64,000 nt of DNA. Origin: CAJQQK01 sp965224225 (GTDB lineage: Bacteria; Pseudomonadota; Alphaproteobacteria; Rhizobiales; Hyphomicrobiaceae). The notes under the pieces are model-generated. The model ran no database searches. It worked only from the letters and a program-made list of their open reading frames with translations, and was not told the origin of the DNA. The stretch is from contig CBDCZF010000032.1 in assembly GCA_965224225.1 (NCBI GenBank), forward strand, positions 186,001 to 250,000, read 5' to 3'. This document shows, one piece after another, positions 26,648-35,126 of the stretch. The first letter of the stretch is position 1. Each line of letters begins with the position of its first letter. Position numbers and translations under genes: made by a program.

Positions 26648-26912
26648 GAGCAGTCTTTCGGTCTGCAAGGGTGCAGGGGCTGAGTGACCGCGATCTTAGG
26701 CTAGTGACGGCTGAATCTGGATAGGTTTGGCCGATATATCCACCACTGGCTCGCGTTCGGGGATGGTTGGGACGCAGACGTTCCGCTGCTGCAGGGCCCA
26801 ACGAACGGGCTGATGTCTTGGCCTGTTGGATGATCTCGTTCGGCTCGAGGTTGTCACCCATGTCTTAGGTACGTTCTGTTACCTATCTCTACGGGTCGGA
26901 CACGGATCAAAA
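26648..26912. other. Non-coding stretch with an insertion-sequence-like direct repeat
   Basis: No convincing gene. At 26852-26863 and 26877-26888 an imperfect 12-base direct repeat (TGTCACCCATGT / TGTTACCTATCT) abuts the tRNA-Gly gene. On the minus strand it precedes an ATG. The arrangement resembles the end of an IS481/IS3-type element, but no transposase coding is recognisable, so at most it is a remnant. Confidence 0.3.
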
Positions 26913-26986
26913 TGGAGCGGGTGAAGGGAATCGAACCCTCGTCTTAAGCTTGGGAAGCTCCTGCTCTACCATTGAGCTACACCCGC
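26913..26986 (-). tRNA. tRNA-Gly (CCC)
   Basis: The minus strand folds as a cloverleaf. The acceptor stem is GCGGGTG/CACCCGC, the D-arm GCTC..GAGC and the anticodon loop TTCCCAA (anticodon CCC). The T-arm is AGGGTTCGATTCCCT, with discriminator T and an encoded CCA at 26913-26915. The outermost anticodon-stem pair (G-A) is a mismatch and the next is G-U. It reads GGG codons. Confidence 0.93.
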
Positions 26987-27197
26987 AGTTCGTTGTGCCT
27001 TGTCGTTAGGCTGGTCCTGCGGCAGCGTCAATAGGTTGCGGCTCGCAAGGTTCATGCGGCCGGCGGACCGACACGCCCAGCGGCTCGAGACACGGCTGAC
27101 GTCTTCCTAAAATGAAAGTGAATACCGCTTGATGGGCGGCCATGGTAAGGCGACGGGCCGTTTGCCATGCGGCTGGCCAATCGAGGAACTAGCGAGC

Positions 27198-28184
27198 GTG
27201 AACATCGAATTCAGACGCCCGGGAGATGCAAGTCCGGTCGCAAAATTTCAGGATCCGGACCGGACGGCCGGCGGCGACGTGCGCGCCAAGGTCGCGCTCG
27301 AGGCGCTCGAGACGCTTTGGATCAATACCGGCACGCTCTGCAACATCACCTGCATCAACTGCTACATCGAATCGAGCCCGTCGAATGACCGCCTCGAATA
27401 CATCTCTAGGGACGAAGTATGCGGGCTTCTGGATGAGATCCAAGCCATGGGGCTTGGCACACGCGAGATCGGCTTTACCGGCGGCGAGCCGTTTTTGAAC
27501 CCGGACATGCCGGCGATGGCCGAAGAGGCGCTGGCCCGCGGCTTCGAAGTGCTGATACTCACCAATGCGATGCAGCCCATGCAGCGGCCGCGGGTACGCA
27601 GGGAATTGATCCGCCTCAAAGAGACCTTTGGCACCCAACTCACCTTGCGCGTTAGCCTCGACCATTACACCAAGGCGCTGCATGAAAAGGAGCGCGGCGA
27701 GCGGACCTGGCAAAAGGCGGTCGACGGGCTCGATTGGCTGAGCGAAAGCGGCTTTACGATCGCAATTGCCGGGCGGACCTGCTGGGACGAAGCGGAAGCG
27801 GCGTCACGGGCCGGCTATGGGGCGCTGATCGAGCAGCACGGCTGGGCGATCGACCCAACCGATGCCGGACAGCTCGTCCTGCTGCCAGAGATGGACGGCT
27901 CACACGACGTGCCCGAAATCACCACCGCCTGCTGGGGCATTCTCGGCAAGCAGCCATCCGAGATGATGTGCGCGACAAGCCGTATGGTGGTCAAGCGCAA
28001 GGGCGCCGATCGGCCGGCGATAGTGCCCTGCACGCTATTGCCCTATCAGCCCGAGTTCGACATGGGTGCGACGCTCGAAGCGGCCGCGAAAGTGGATGGC
28101 GGCATGTTCGATAACGGTGCCGTCAAATTGTGCCATGCTCATTGTGCGAAGTTCTGCGTGCTTGGCGGCGGCAGCTGCTCGTGA
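27198..28184 (+). CDS. Radical SAM protein with C-terminal cysteine cluster
   Basis: 328 residues from GTG 27198 (VNIEFRRPGD), with GAGG 11 bases ahead; an earlier in-frame ATG at 27129 lacks a ribosome site. The radical SAM cluster motif is CNITCINC, followed by FTGGEPFLNPDM. The C-terminus ends CHAHCAKFCVLGGGSCS, a cysteine-rich tail that may bind an auxiliary cluster as in SPASM/Twitch proteins. The substrate is unknown; no obvious precursor peptide lies next to it. It is a single gene between tRNA-Gly and the toxin-antitoxin-like pair. Confidence 0.88.
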   Translation: MNIEFRRPGDASPVAKFQDPDRTAGGDVRAKVALEALETLWINTGTLCNITCINCYIESSPSNDRLEYISRDEVCGLLDEIQAMGLGTREIGFTGGEPFLNPDMPAMAEEALARGFEVLILTNAMQPMQRPRVRRELIRLKETFGTQLTLRVSLDHYTKALHEKERGERTWQKAVDGLDWLSESGFTIAIAGRTCWDEAEAASRAGYGALIEQHGWAIDPTDAGQLVLLPEMDGSHDVPEITTACWGILGKQPSEMMCATSRMVVKRKGADRPAIVPCTLLPYQPEFDMGATLEAAAKVDGGMFDNGAVKLCHAHCAKFCVLGGGSCS

Positions 28185-28259
28185 GCAGCACGCACGCAGA
28201 TCCAAGTGATGCTGGAAGCTGTGCGTGACCAACGGCGACAGTCGTGTTAGATTAGCGGT

Positions 28260-28568
28260 ATGATTGTTGACCTCGACAACGAACTGCAGGAATGGCTTGA
28301 GCGGGAAGTCAGGGCCGGCAACCTTCCATCCGTGGAAGATGGTGTGCGTCTGGCTTTAACCGACATGAAAAACATTGCTGACGACGACCTAGCTTGGGCC
28401 AAGCCCTATGTAGATGCAGCCCGAGCAAGTGTCGCTTGCGGCGACACCCATGACGGCGAGACCATATTGCAGAACTCGAAAAACGAGCTGCTGGCTAAGC
28501 GCGAATGGCAACGGTCATCGTTTCCGCTGAGGCTCGCCAAGACCTTTGCGATATCGATGATTATTTGA
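28260..28568 (+). CDS. Putative ParD-like antitoxin
   Basis: 102 residues. The first 40 (MIVDLDNELQEWLEREVRAG, then SVEDGVRLALTDM) resemble the ribbon-helix-helix part of ParD-type antitoxins. The frame overlaps the ParE-like start at 28505 by 64 bases. A stop in another frame (TAA at about 28497) sits just before that start, so the antitoxin may really end there and carry its own frame problem. It should bind and silence the toxin and repress the pair. Confidence 0.5.
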   Translation: MIVDLDNELQEWLEREVRAGNLPSVEDGVRLALTDMKNIADDDLAWAKPYVDAARASVACGDTHDGETILQNSKNELLAKREWQRSSFPLRLAKTFAISMII

Positions 28569-28809
28569 CCGCCGAGGCAGGCGAGGAACTCGCGAAGGCG
28601 TATGCCGGCCGATTCGCGGCTACGCTGCGTCGCCTCGAAGAGTGGCCGGGTAGCGGGCCACCACGGCCATCACTGGGCCCGACACCAGGATTGTGATTGT
28701 TTGGCCGTTCATCATGATCTACGACCACGACAAGTCTGCCGATCAGGTTGTTCTGTTGCGTGTCATACATGGTCGACGGCGAATCGCCGAGGCACTGCTC
28801 CGGCGGTAA
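28505..28809 (+). pseudogene. ParE/RelE-family toxin, frame broken near its middle
   Basis: The first frame (28505-28696) reads ATVIVSAEARQDLCDIDDYL and RFAATLRRLEEWPGSG, the typical ParE start. After 28676 the family continues in another frame: RIVIVWPFIMIYDHD, then VVLLRVIHGRRRIAEALL and a stop at 28807-28809. The break is at GGGCCC around 28676-28681, where one extra base would join the halves into about 101 residues. Toxin genes are often lost by frameshift, but a base-calling error would look the same. Confidence 0.6.
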
Positions 28810-28843
28810 ACTGCGGCACTGGATACGAAAAACCGAAGGCAAC

Positions 28844-29140
28844 ATGACAGACAGCAACACAAACCAGGCAACTCCCGACCAACAGGCAGACAACGACATC
28901 ACCCGTGTCACGCGCTGGTCATTCGCACCGGGCGCCGAAACCGGTTTTCACGTCCATGAGATGGACTACGTCGTCGTGCCGATGCTCGACGGGCAGCTAA
29001 AGATCGTCTCTCCCGAAGGTGAGGAGACGGTCGCCGAACTCAAAGCCGGACAATCATACTTCCGCAAGGCCGGTGTTCATCACAACGTGATCAACGCCAA
29101 CGACTACCCGTTCTCGTTCGTCGAGATCGAGTTCAAGTGA
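28844..29140 (+). CDS. Cupin-domain protein
   Basis: 98 residues from ATG 28844, after GAAGG. One beta-barrel domain: the first cupin motif is GFHVHEMDYVVVPMLDG and the second is GQSYFRKAGVHHNVIN. The histidines H58-H60 region and the later HH pair are plausible metal ligands. Small cupins of this type may be isomerases, dioxygenases or binding proteins; the role is unknown. It follows the toxin remnant, with no partner gene. Confidence 0.85.
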   Translation: MTDSNTNQATPDQQADNDITRVTRWSFAPGAETGFHVHEMDYVVVPMLDGQLKIVSPEGEETVAELKAGQSYFRKAGVHHNVINANDYPFSFVEIEFK

Positions 29141-29164
29141 TGCGACGAGCGGGGCATCCGCTTG

Positions 29165-31078
29165 TCACTCGACCTTGTCGATCAACACCCAGCAGCTCAG
29201 GTTTCTTATGGTGCGCACACCCTCTTGCGTGTGAATGGAAACATGCGTCACCAGCAGCCGCGCCTTGCCGTTGCCCGAAGCTATGATCAGAGCCGAGGTC
29301 CGGCTCGGATCCTCGATGCCGAGACGGGCGGCGCCGGCCGGATCGTTCTTGGGCTGCCAGGTGTGGGGACTGGCGGCGATCACGTCGGCAACTTCCGCGA
29401 ACGAAAAGGTGAAGGTCTGCTTTTCGAAGGTGAACTCTACGCTTTCTCCGGCAAGGCTCATTTCGACAACGTTATCCGACTCGACGTTCAAACGCATGTC
29501 TCTCGTTGGACTGACCGAGAAGGGCCCGATCAGCGCGGTCGCTCCGTCAACATTATATCGGCCCGTCATGCCGCCGTGATAGTAGCTGTGCCATTCCTTG
29601 TTTTCGATCTGGCGTTGTGAATGGCGATAGAGCATGCGCCGTTCGAGGCCGATGTGGTCGACGAGTGCCAGCACGGACGCGCGCGGAGCACGCCGCTCGC
29701 CGAGGCGAAAACCGGTGCCGCTGCGGGCGAGAAGCTTTTCTCTGAGTTCGCCGGACGCCATGTCGCCGAGCACGTTGAGCTGACCGCTTTCATAGAGCGT
29801 ATTGATGACGCTGCCGACGCGGGCCTGCTGCTTGGTCGACAGCCCACCTTGAGGGGCAGCGCGCATGTGGCCGCTGCCGTCGAGCATGCCGGCGCCGGCG
29901 AACGTCGCCTTGAGTTCCGCCTCGAGGAAGCCGGCCGGGAATCCGGTAATGTTGAACGGGCCCGCCATGGAAATGACCAGGAAGGCGAGGAGTGATCCGG
30001 TGATGATGCGCAGATCGCGCCACTTCTCCGAAAACGAGAAAGCAACGGCGACGATCGCAAGCCACAAACCGATCAGCACCAGCACATAGCGCCCGGGCGT
30101 CAGGTTGTAGGTCGAAATTCGCTCGATCAGCCCAACGCACAGCAACACCAGCGGCACCAGGGTCAGCGCGAACCAGAAACGCCAGAAAAAACGCACGAGA
30201 CTGCCGCCGGTTTCCCGGATCGGCCAGGCCATCAACCCCGTGAGTACGCCGGCGGCGGCAAATCCCGACACCATCCAGCCGATCTTGCCTTTCGGCAACT
30301 CGAAGACGAGGCCGATCTTGGCGGCATAGGCGTACAGGATCACCGTGTAGGCCAGGATCAGCGGGATCAGCAGGTTTCTGACGAGAGTGATGACCCCGGC
30401 GAAAACGACCTGGTCATGGACAAGCGTCGCGCGCTCCGCACTACTGCCATGGGCAGCAAGCGGCATCACCGGCGCAAGCGAAAGCCAGACGATCGGCGCC
30501 ACGAAGCATGCGGCAATGATCCAGATCTCTTCGACCAGCGCCCGCATCAACCGCGTCAGAAACAGGTAATCGATCGTCGACAGGATCAGCGACAGCCCGC
30601 CGCCAAGGATGAACAGAGCGATGCCGGCATAGGCGCTGGCCACCCAGAGGTCATGATTGAATGCCCAGTAGCCCGCATCATCGCGGCGGGAGCCGAGGAA
30701 CGGCACGACGGCGACCGCGAAAACGAGCGCCGTAAGATAAATGCCGAGCAAGAGGTCGATCGCCTCGCCGAACCAGAAGATCAACGCGGCCGGGACGCCT
30801 GCAATTAGCGAAATCGCAAGCCTTTGCGCAGCCGGCCAGTTGTGCCTTTCACCGAACAGGCTTGCCGAAAATCCCGCTAGGCCGAAGCAGAAAGAAGCGA
30901 TGATCAGATCGAAAATGAGGTTGGAATTATAGAAGCCGGAGTTCTTGTTCGCGACCAGCAGGGCGAGCACCGTGGCGACGCTTACAGCAGCCGCCGCAAC
31001 CGGAAAACGCTGGAACGCAACCCCCGGCCTGACCATCGCCAGAATGCGCCACCACCAGTTTTCGAAGAGCAGTCTCAT
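29165..31078 (-). CDS. DUF4153 large membrane protein
   Basis: 637 residues. The first 380 or so contain about ten transmembrane helices, with WLSLAPVMPLAAHGSS in a central loop. The C-terminal 250 residues are soluble, with GHMRAAPQGGLSTKQQAR and several beta-rich blocks, ending LSCWVLIDKVE. This matches the DUF4153 family; its role is unknown. It is divergent from the aor operon, with about 310 bases between. Confidence 0.82.
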   Translation of the reverse strand: MRLLFENWWWRILAMVRPGVAFQRFPVAAAAVSVATVLALLVANKNSGFYNSNLIFDLIIASFCFGLAGFSASLFGERHNWPAAQRLAISLIAGVPAALIFWFGEAIDLLLGIYLTALVFAVAVVPFLGSRRDDAGYWAFNHDLWVASAYAGIALFILGGGLSLILSTIDYLFLTRLMRALVEEIWIIAACFVAPIVWLSLAPVMPLAAHGSSAERATLVHDQVVFAGVITLVRNLLIPLILAYTVILYAYAAKIGLVFELPKGKIGWMVSGFAAAGVLTGLMAWPIRETGGSLVRFFWRFWFALTLVPLVLLCVGLIERISTYNLTPGRYVLVLIGLWLAIVAVAFSFSEKWRDLRIITGSLLAFLVISMAGPFNITGFPAGFLEAELKATFAGAGMLDGSGHMRAAPQGGLSTKQQARVGSVINTLYESGQLNVLGDMASGELREKLLARSGTGFRLGERRAPRASVLALVDHIGLERRMLYRHSQRQIENKEWHSYYHGGMTGRYNVDGATALIGPFSVSPTRDMRLNVESDNVVEMSLAGESVEFTFEKQTFTFSFAEVADVIAASPHTWQPKNDPAGAARLGIEDPSRTSALIIASGNGKARLLVTHVSIHTQEGVRTIRNLSCWVLIDKVE

Positions 31079-31388
31079 GCCTGCCGCCTTCCGCGTTGCA
31101 ATTCAGAGATGAATAGTATTGCCGCCTGGTTTGACCGCAACATGTTCGACGACCCGCCGGAGCCGGCAAACCGGTTCGTTCGCTAATGCACCGGAGGCAC
31201 TCGCAACTCACATTTCCAACGCCGCTTGAGAGCACCTTATCGCCGCCCTTCCGCCTACTGCAAACCGGTGTGCCACACACCGGTTCTACCTGGCCCGAAG
31301 AATTGTTTGGAAGGCTTCCAAAAGACTGAGAAATGTATAGAGTGTCGCCAAGATCGCCGTTCAGTTCGCAAGTCTAGGGAGAAGACAT
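31079..31388. promoter_or_regulatory. Divergent promoter region upstream of the aor operon, with two inverted repeats
   Basis: Two perfect palindromes lie 67-126 bases before the first aor gene: AACCGGTGTG-CCA-CACACCGGTT (31263-31285) and TTTGGAAG-G-CTTCCAAA (31306-31322). GTATAGA lies at about 31335 and could be a -10 element. The repeats are good candidates for operator sites of an aldehyde- or metal-responsive regulator, but no regulator gene is adjacent. Confidence 0.5.
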
Positions 31389-31880
31389 ATGCTCAAAGCG
31401 CTGGTGATTGATCCGGGCAAATGCACAGGCTGCAAACAATGCGAGATGGCCTGTTCATATGAAAACGAGGGGCTGATAAACCCGTCGAAATCTCGCATCC
31501 GGGTCTTTGATTTCCACGAAGAAGCGCGCTTTGTTCCCTATACCTGCACCCAGTGCGACGAAGCCTGGTGCCAGCAGGCCTGTCCGGTGAACGCGATCAC
31601 CACGGACGCAATGGGCGTCAAGATCGTCAGCGACAACCTGTGCGTCGGCTGCAAGGTCTGCACGATCGCCTGCCCGTTCGGCACGGTCAATTACAACGCA
31701 TCGACCGGCAAGGTCATCAAGTGCGACTTGTGCCAGGGCAATCCGGCCTGCGCCGATGCCTGCCCGACCGATGCGATCACCTATCAGGACGTCGAGCAGA
31801 CCGGCTACGACAAGATGAAGGTGTGGGCTGGCAGAATGGGCGCCTCGGTTGAAGCCGACGGGCCGAATACACCTGCCTGA
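31389..31880 (+). CDS. Polyferredoxin subunit of tungsten aldehyde oxidoreductase (AorA-like)
   Basis: 163 residues with four cysteine clusters for four [4Fe-4S] centres: CTGCKQCEMAC, CTQCDEAWCQQACP, CVGCKVCTIACP and CDLCQGNPACADACP. It is the size and pattern of the electron-transfer subunit AorA found beside aldehyde:ferredoxin oxidoreductases in Aromatoleum-type clusters. It should carry electrons between the tungsten enzyme and the FAD subunit. The start ATG 31389 follows GGGAGAAG. The AOR gene begins 77 bases later. Confidence 0.88.
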   Translation: MLKALVIDPGKCTGCKQCEMACSYENEGLINPSKSRIRVFDFHEEARFVPYTCTQCDEAWCQQACPVNAITTDAMGVKIVSDNLCVGCKVCTIACPFGTVNYNASTGKVIKCDLCQGNPACADACPTDAITYQDVEQTGYDKMKVWAGRMGASVEADGPNTPA

Positions 31881-31957
31881 TCGGCGCACTCAATTTCCGT
31901 TCATCCGACCGACATTACTGCGCCCGATGGCGCAACCGACATCAAGGGAGACATCTC

Positions 31958-33805
31958 ATGGGCTGGACCGGCAAGATCCTCCGGATCGACCTCACCAACG
32001 GCACCATCAAAACCGAACCGCTCAACATGGAGTGGGCGGACAAGTACCTCGGCCAACGCGGCCTCGCCTCGAAGTACCTCGCAGAAGAGGTCGACCCCAA
32101 GACCGATGCGCTCGGCCCTGACAACAAGTTCATTTTCGCAACCGGCCCGCTGACCGGCACCTGTGCTTCGACCGGCGGGCGCTATTCGGTGATTACCAAG
32201 GGTCCGCTGACCGGCGCCATCGCCTGCTCGAACTCCGGCGGCTACTGGGGTGCCGAGCTCAAGTTCGCCGGCTGGGATATGGTGATCCTCGAAGGCAAAT
32301 CACCGAAGCCCGTCTATCTGACGATCTTCGATGACGACGTACAGATCCGTGATGCCGGTGCGATCTGGGGCAAGTCGGTCTGGGATGCCGACAAGTGGAT
32401 CAAGAGCACCCATCAGGATCCGATGATCCATGTCTCCGGGATTGGCGTCGCCGGCGAGAACGAAGTGCTCTATGCCTGCGTCGTCAACGACCTGCACCGG
32501 GCGGCCGGCCGCTCGGGCGTTGGCGCGGTGCTCGGCTCCAAGAACGTCAAAGCCGTGGCCGTACGCGGCACCGGCGGCGTCTCGGTCAAGGACTTCAAGG
32601 CCTTCATGAAGGCGACCAACGACGGCAAGAAGGTTCTCAAAGAGAACGCCGTCACCGGCCAGGGCCTGCCGACGTTCGGCACCCAGGTTCTGATGAACGT
32701 CATCAACGAATCCGGTGCCCTGCCGACGCGCAACAGCCGCGAGGTTCAGTTCGAAGGTGCCAAGGACATCTCGGCCGAAGCCATGGCCGAACCGCGCCGT
32801 ACCGATGGCAAGCCGAACCTGCTCACCAACCAGGCCTGCTTCGGGTGCACGATCGCCTGCGGGCGCATTTCGAAAATCGACGAGAGCCACTACACGATCC
32901 GCAACAAGCCCGAATACTGGCATGCCTCCGGCGGCCTGGAATACGAAGCGGCCTGGGCGCTTGGCGCTGCAACCGGCGTCAATGATCTCGATGCACTGAC
33001 CTACACCAACTTCGTGTGTAACGAGCAGGCCGTCGACCCGATCTCGTTCGGCGCGACGGTCGCGGCCGCCATGGAACTCTACGAGGCCGGCATCATTACC
33101 TCTGAGACAACCGGTGGACTCGAGCTCAAGTTCGGCTCGGCCGAAGCGCTGACCAAGGCGGTCGAGTTGGTCGGCAAGGCCGAAGGCTTCGGCAAGGAGC
33201 TTGGCATGGGCTCGGCCAGGCTGACGGCCAAGTACGGCAAGCCGGAACTCGCCATGACGGTCAAGAGCCAGGAGTTCCCGGCTTACGATCCGCGCGGTAT
33301 CCAGGGCATGGGGCTGACCTATGCAACGTCGAACCGCGGCGCCTGTCACCTGCGCTCCTACACAGTGTCATCGGAAATCCTCGGGGTGCCCGAGAAGACC
33401 GACCCGCTGGTCACCGAAGGCAAGGCAGCGCTGGTCAAGGCCTTCCAGGACGCAACCGCCGCCGTCGATTCCACGGGGCTCTGCGTCTTCACGACGTTTG
33501 CCTGGACGCTCGACGACATCGCGCCGCAAGTCGATGCCGCCTGCACCGGCGAGTGGACGACGGAGCGGATGCTCGAGCTTGGTGAGCGGATCTGGAACAT
33601 GGAGCGCCAGTTCAACAACCAGGCCGGCTTCACAGCTGCCGACGACAGGCTTCCCGACCGGCTCGTCAAGGAAGCCGCCAAGACCGGCCCGGCCCAGGGC
33701 CTCGTCAGCGGTATCGAAAAGATGCTGCCGGAATACTACGAGTTGCGCGGCTGGACGCCGGAAGGTGTTCCGACCAACGAGACGCTCGACCGCCTGGCGG
33801 TGTAG
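31958..33805 (+). CDS. Aldehyde:ferredoxin oxidoreductase, tungsten-containing (AorB-like)
   Basis: 615 residues, full AOR length. The N-terminal domain (MGWTGKILRIDLTNGTIKTE, then GGYWGAELKFAGWDMVILEG) binds the bis-pterin tungsten cofactor. The cluster ligands are CFGCTIACGR and the distant cysteine in STGLCVFTTF. It oxidises aldehydes to acids, or can run in reverse, at the tungsten site. The gene lies between the polyferredoxin and AAA ATPase genes. The AT-rich gap after its stop hints at an extra promoter. Confidence 0.95.
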   Translation: MGWTGKILRIDLTNGTIKTEPLNMEWADKYLGQRGLASKYLAEEVDPKTDALGPDNKFIFATGPLTGTCASTGGRYSVITKGPLTGAIACSNSGGYWGAELKFAGWDMVILEGKSPKPVYLTIFDDDVQIRDAGAIWGKSVWDADKWIKSTHQDPMIHVSGIGVAGENEVLYACVVNDLHRAAGRSGVGAVLGSKNVKAVAVRGTGGVSVKDFKAFMKATNDGKKVLKENAVTGQGLPTFGTQVLMNVINESGALPTRNSREVQFEGAKDISAEAMAEPRRTDGKPNLLTNQACFGCTIACGRISKIDESHYTIRNKPEYWHASGGLEYEAAWALGAATGVNDLDALTYTNFVCNEQAVDPISFGATVAAAMELYEAGIITSETTGGLELKFGSAEALTKAVELVGKAEGFGKELGMGSARLTAKYGKPELAMTVKSQEFPAYDPRGIQGMGLTYATSNRGACHLRSYTVSSEILGVPEKTDPLVTEGKAALVKAFQDATAAVDSTGLCVFTTFAWTLDDIAPQVDAACTGEWTTERMLELGERIWNMERQFNNQAGFTAADDRLPDRLVKEAAKTGPAQGLVSGIEKMLPEYYELRGWTPEGVPTNETLDRLAV

Positions 33806-33878
33806 CAACATGGCGGTCCAGCGCTGGCAGCCGCCGGCGCTGGACTGTGCCTTTGCTACCGAATATAGTCATTTCTAA

Positions 33879-33912
33879 CTGAGTATAACTCAGAGACGAT
33901 ATACTTTGGTAT
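33879..33912. promoter_or_regulatory. AT-rich gap with palindromes between the AOR and ATPase genes
   Basis: The 124-base gap is much richer in A and T than the genes. It contains CTGAGT-ATA-ACTCAG (33879-33893) and ATAC-TTTG-GTAT (33901-33912), just before the GTG start of the ATPase. The first matches the TGAGT-N3-ACTCA form also seen at 61509-61523. It may be a GntR-type operator and an internal promoter. Confidence 0.45.
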
Positions 33913-33929
33913 ATTTGGCTATATAACCC

Positions 33930-35126
33930 GTGGATCCCGTCCGAAATCCGTTCGCACCAGGTGCCGGTAGCCAGCCACCGGAACTTGCCGGTCGCGATGA
34001 CATCATCGAGCGCGCCGAGGTTGCCATCCAGCGCGCCCTGATCGGACGCTACGACAAATCGCAAATCCTGCTCGGCCTGCGCGGCACGGGTAAGACGGTG
34101 CTTCTCAACCGGATCGATGCACTCGCCGAGCAGCACGGCCACATCACATCGTTCATCGAAGCGCCGGACGACCGGACATTGATCGAACTGCTCTATCCGC
34201 GCGTTCACACCGCACTGCGCCGGCTATCGACAATCGAAAGCGCAAAAACTGCTGCACACGCTGCCTGGCAGGCACTGAAGGCGATCGCAGCAGCATTCAA
34301 GATCACGGTAGGTGACGTGACGATAGCCGTCGATCCCGAACCGGGTGTCGCCGACAGCGGCAATCTCGAATTCGACCTCGTCGACCTGTTCGTGAACGTC
34401 GGCGAAGCGGCCAAGGCGGCGGGTACCGGCTGGACCTTGCTGATCGACGAGATCCAGTACCTGACCGAACCGGAACTTGCCGCGGTTATCGTTGCCATGC
34501 ATCGCATCAACCAGAAGGCCTTGCCGGTGCTGTTCTTCGGCGCCGGCCTGCCGCAGGTCGCCGCTCTTTCGGGCGATGCCAAATCCTATGCCGAACGCCT
34601 GTTCGACTTTCCCAATATCGGGCCGCTTTCAGGAGAAGCTGCAAGCGCCGCTATCCGCGAGCCGATCGAAGCCGAGGGCGAGGCGATCACGGACGATGCC
34701 TTGGCCGCCATTATCGAAAGGACGGACGGCTATCCCTATTTCATCCAGGAATGGGGCTATCAGACCTGGAACGTGGCGGAACGCTCACCGTTCACGCTGA
34801 CCGATGTCGAGGCGGCCTCGATGGCGGTGCTTGCCCGGCTCGATGCCGGCTTCTTCCGGGTACGTTTCGACCGGCTGACGCCGAAGGAGCGCGAATACGT
34901 GCTCGCCATGGCAAGCCTCGGCAAGGGCCCCTACCGGTCCGGCGACGTCGCCGACCGTCTCGGTGAAAGTATGCAGCGTCTTGGCCCGAGACGTGCCAAG
35001 ATCATCAACAAGGGCATGATCTATGCGCCGGCGCACGGCGATATTGCCTTTACGGTCCCGATGTTCGAAGATTTCCTGACGCGCACATACGGCGACGATG
35101 TCCGATCATTCTCTGGAGGTAAATGA
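33930..35126 (+). CDS. AAA/STAND-type ATPase (Orc1/Cdc6-like) embedded in the aor operon
   Basis: 398 residues from GTG 33930. The N-terminal FxxR-like region FAPGAGSQPPELAGRDDIIERAE is followed by Walker A LRGTGKTVLLN and, about 115 residues later, Walker B LLIDEIQYL. Then come a sensor-like LFFGAGLP and a lid, and a winged-helix-like C-terminus (LTPKEREYVLAMASLGKGP, YRSGDVADRLG). Its stop overlaps the next gene's start by four bases, so the two are translated together. The operon position suggests a role in assembly or regulation of the enzyme, but I know of no established function for such an ATPase there. Confidence 0.82.
   Translation: MDPVRNPFAPGAGSQPPELAGRDDIIERAEVAIQRALIGRYDKSQILLGLRGTGKTVLLNRIDALAEQHGHITSFIEAPDDRTLIELLYPRVHTALRRLSTIESAKTAAHAAWQALKAIAAAFKITVGDVTIAVDPEPGVADSGNLEFDLVDLFVNVGEAAKAAGTGWTLLIDEIQYLTEPELAAVIVAMHRINQKALPVLFFGAGLPQVAALSGDAKSYAERLFDFPNIGPLSGEAASAAIREPIEAEGEAITDDALAAIIERTDGYPYFIQEWGYQTWNVAERSPFTLTDVEAASMAVLARLDAGFFRVRFDRLTPKEREYVLAMASLGKGPYRSGDVADRLGESMQRLGPRRAKIINKGMIYAPAHGDIAFTVPMFEDFLTRTYGDDVRSFSGGK

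Noticed and set aside
26490..26861. A 123-codon minus-strand open frame starting MGDNLEPNEIIQQAK as a gene
   Set aside because: More than half of it lies inside the P450 gene in another frame, and no family is recognisable. At most its first part is a remnant.
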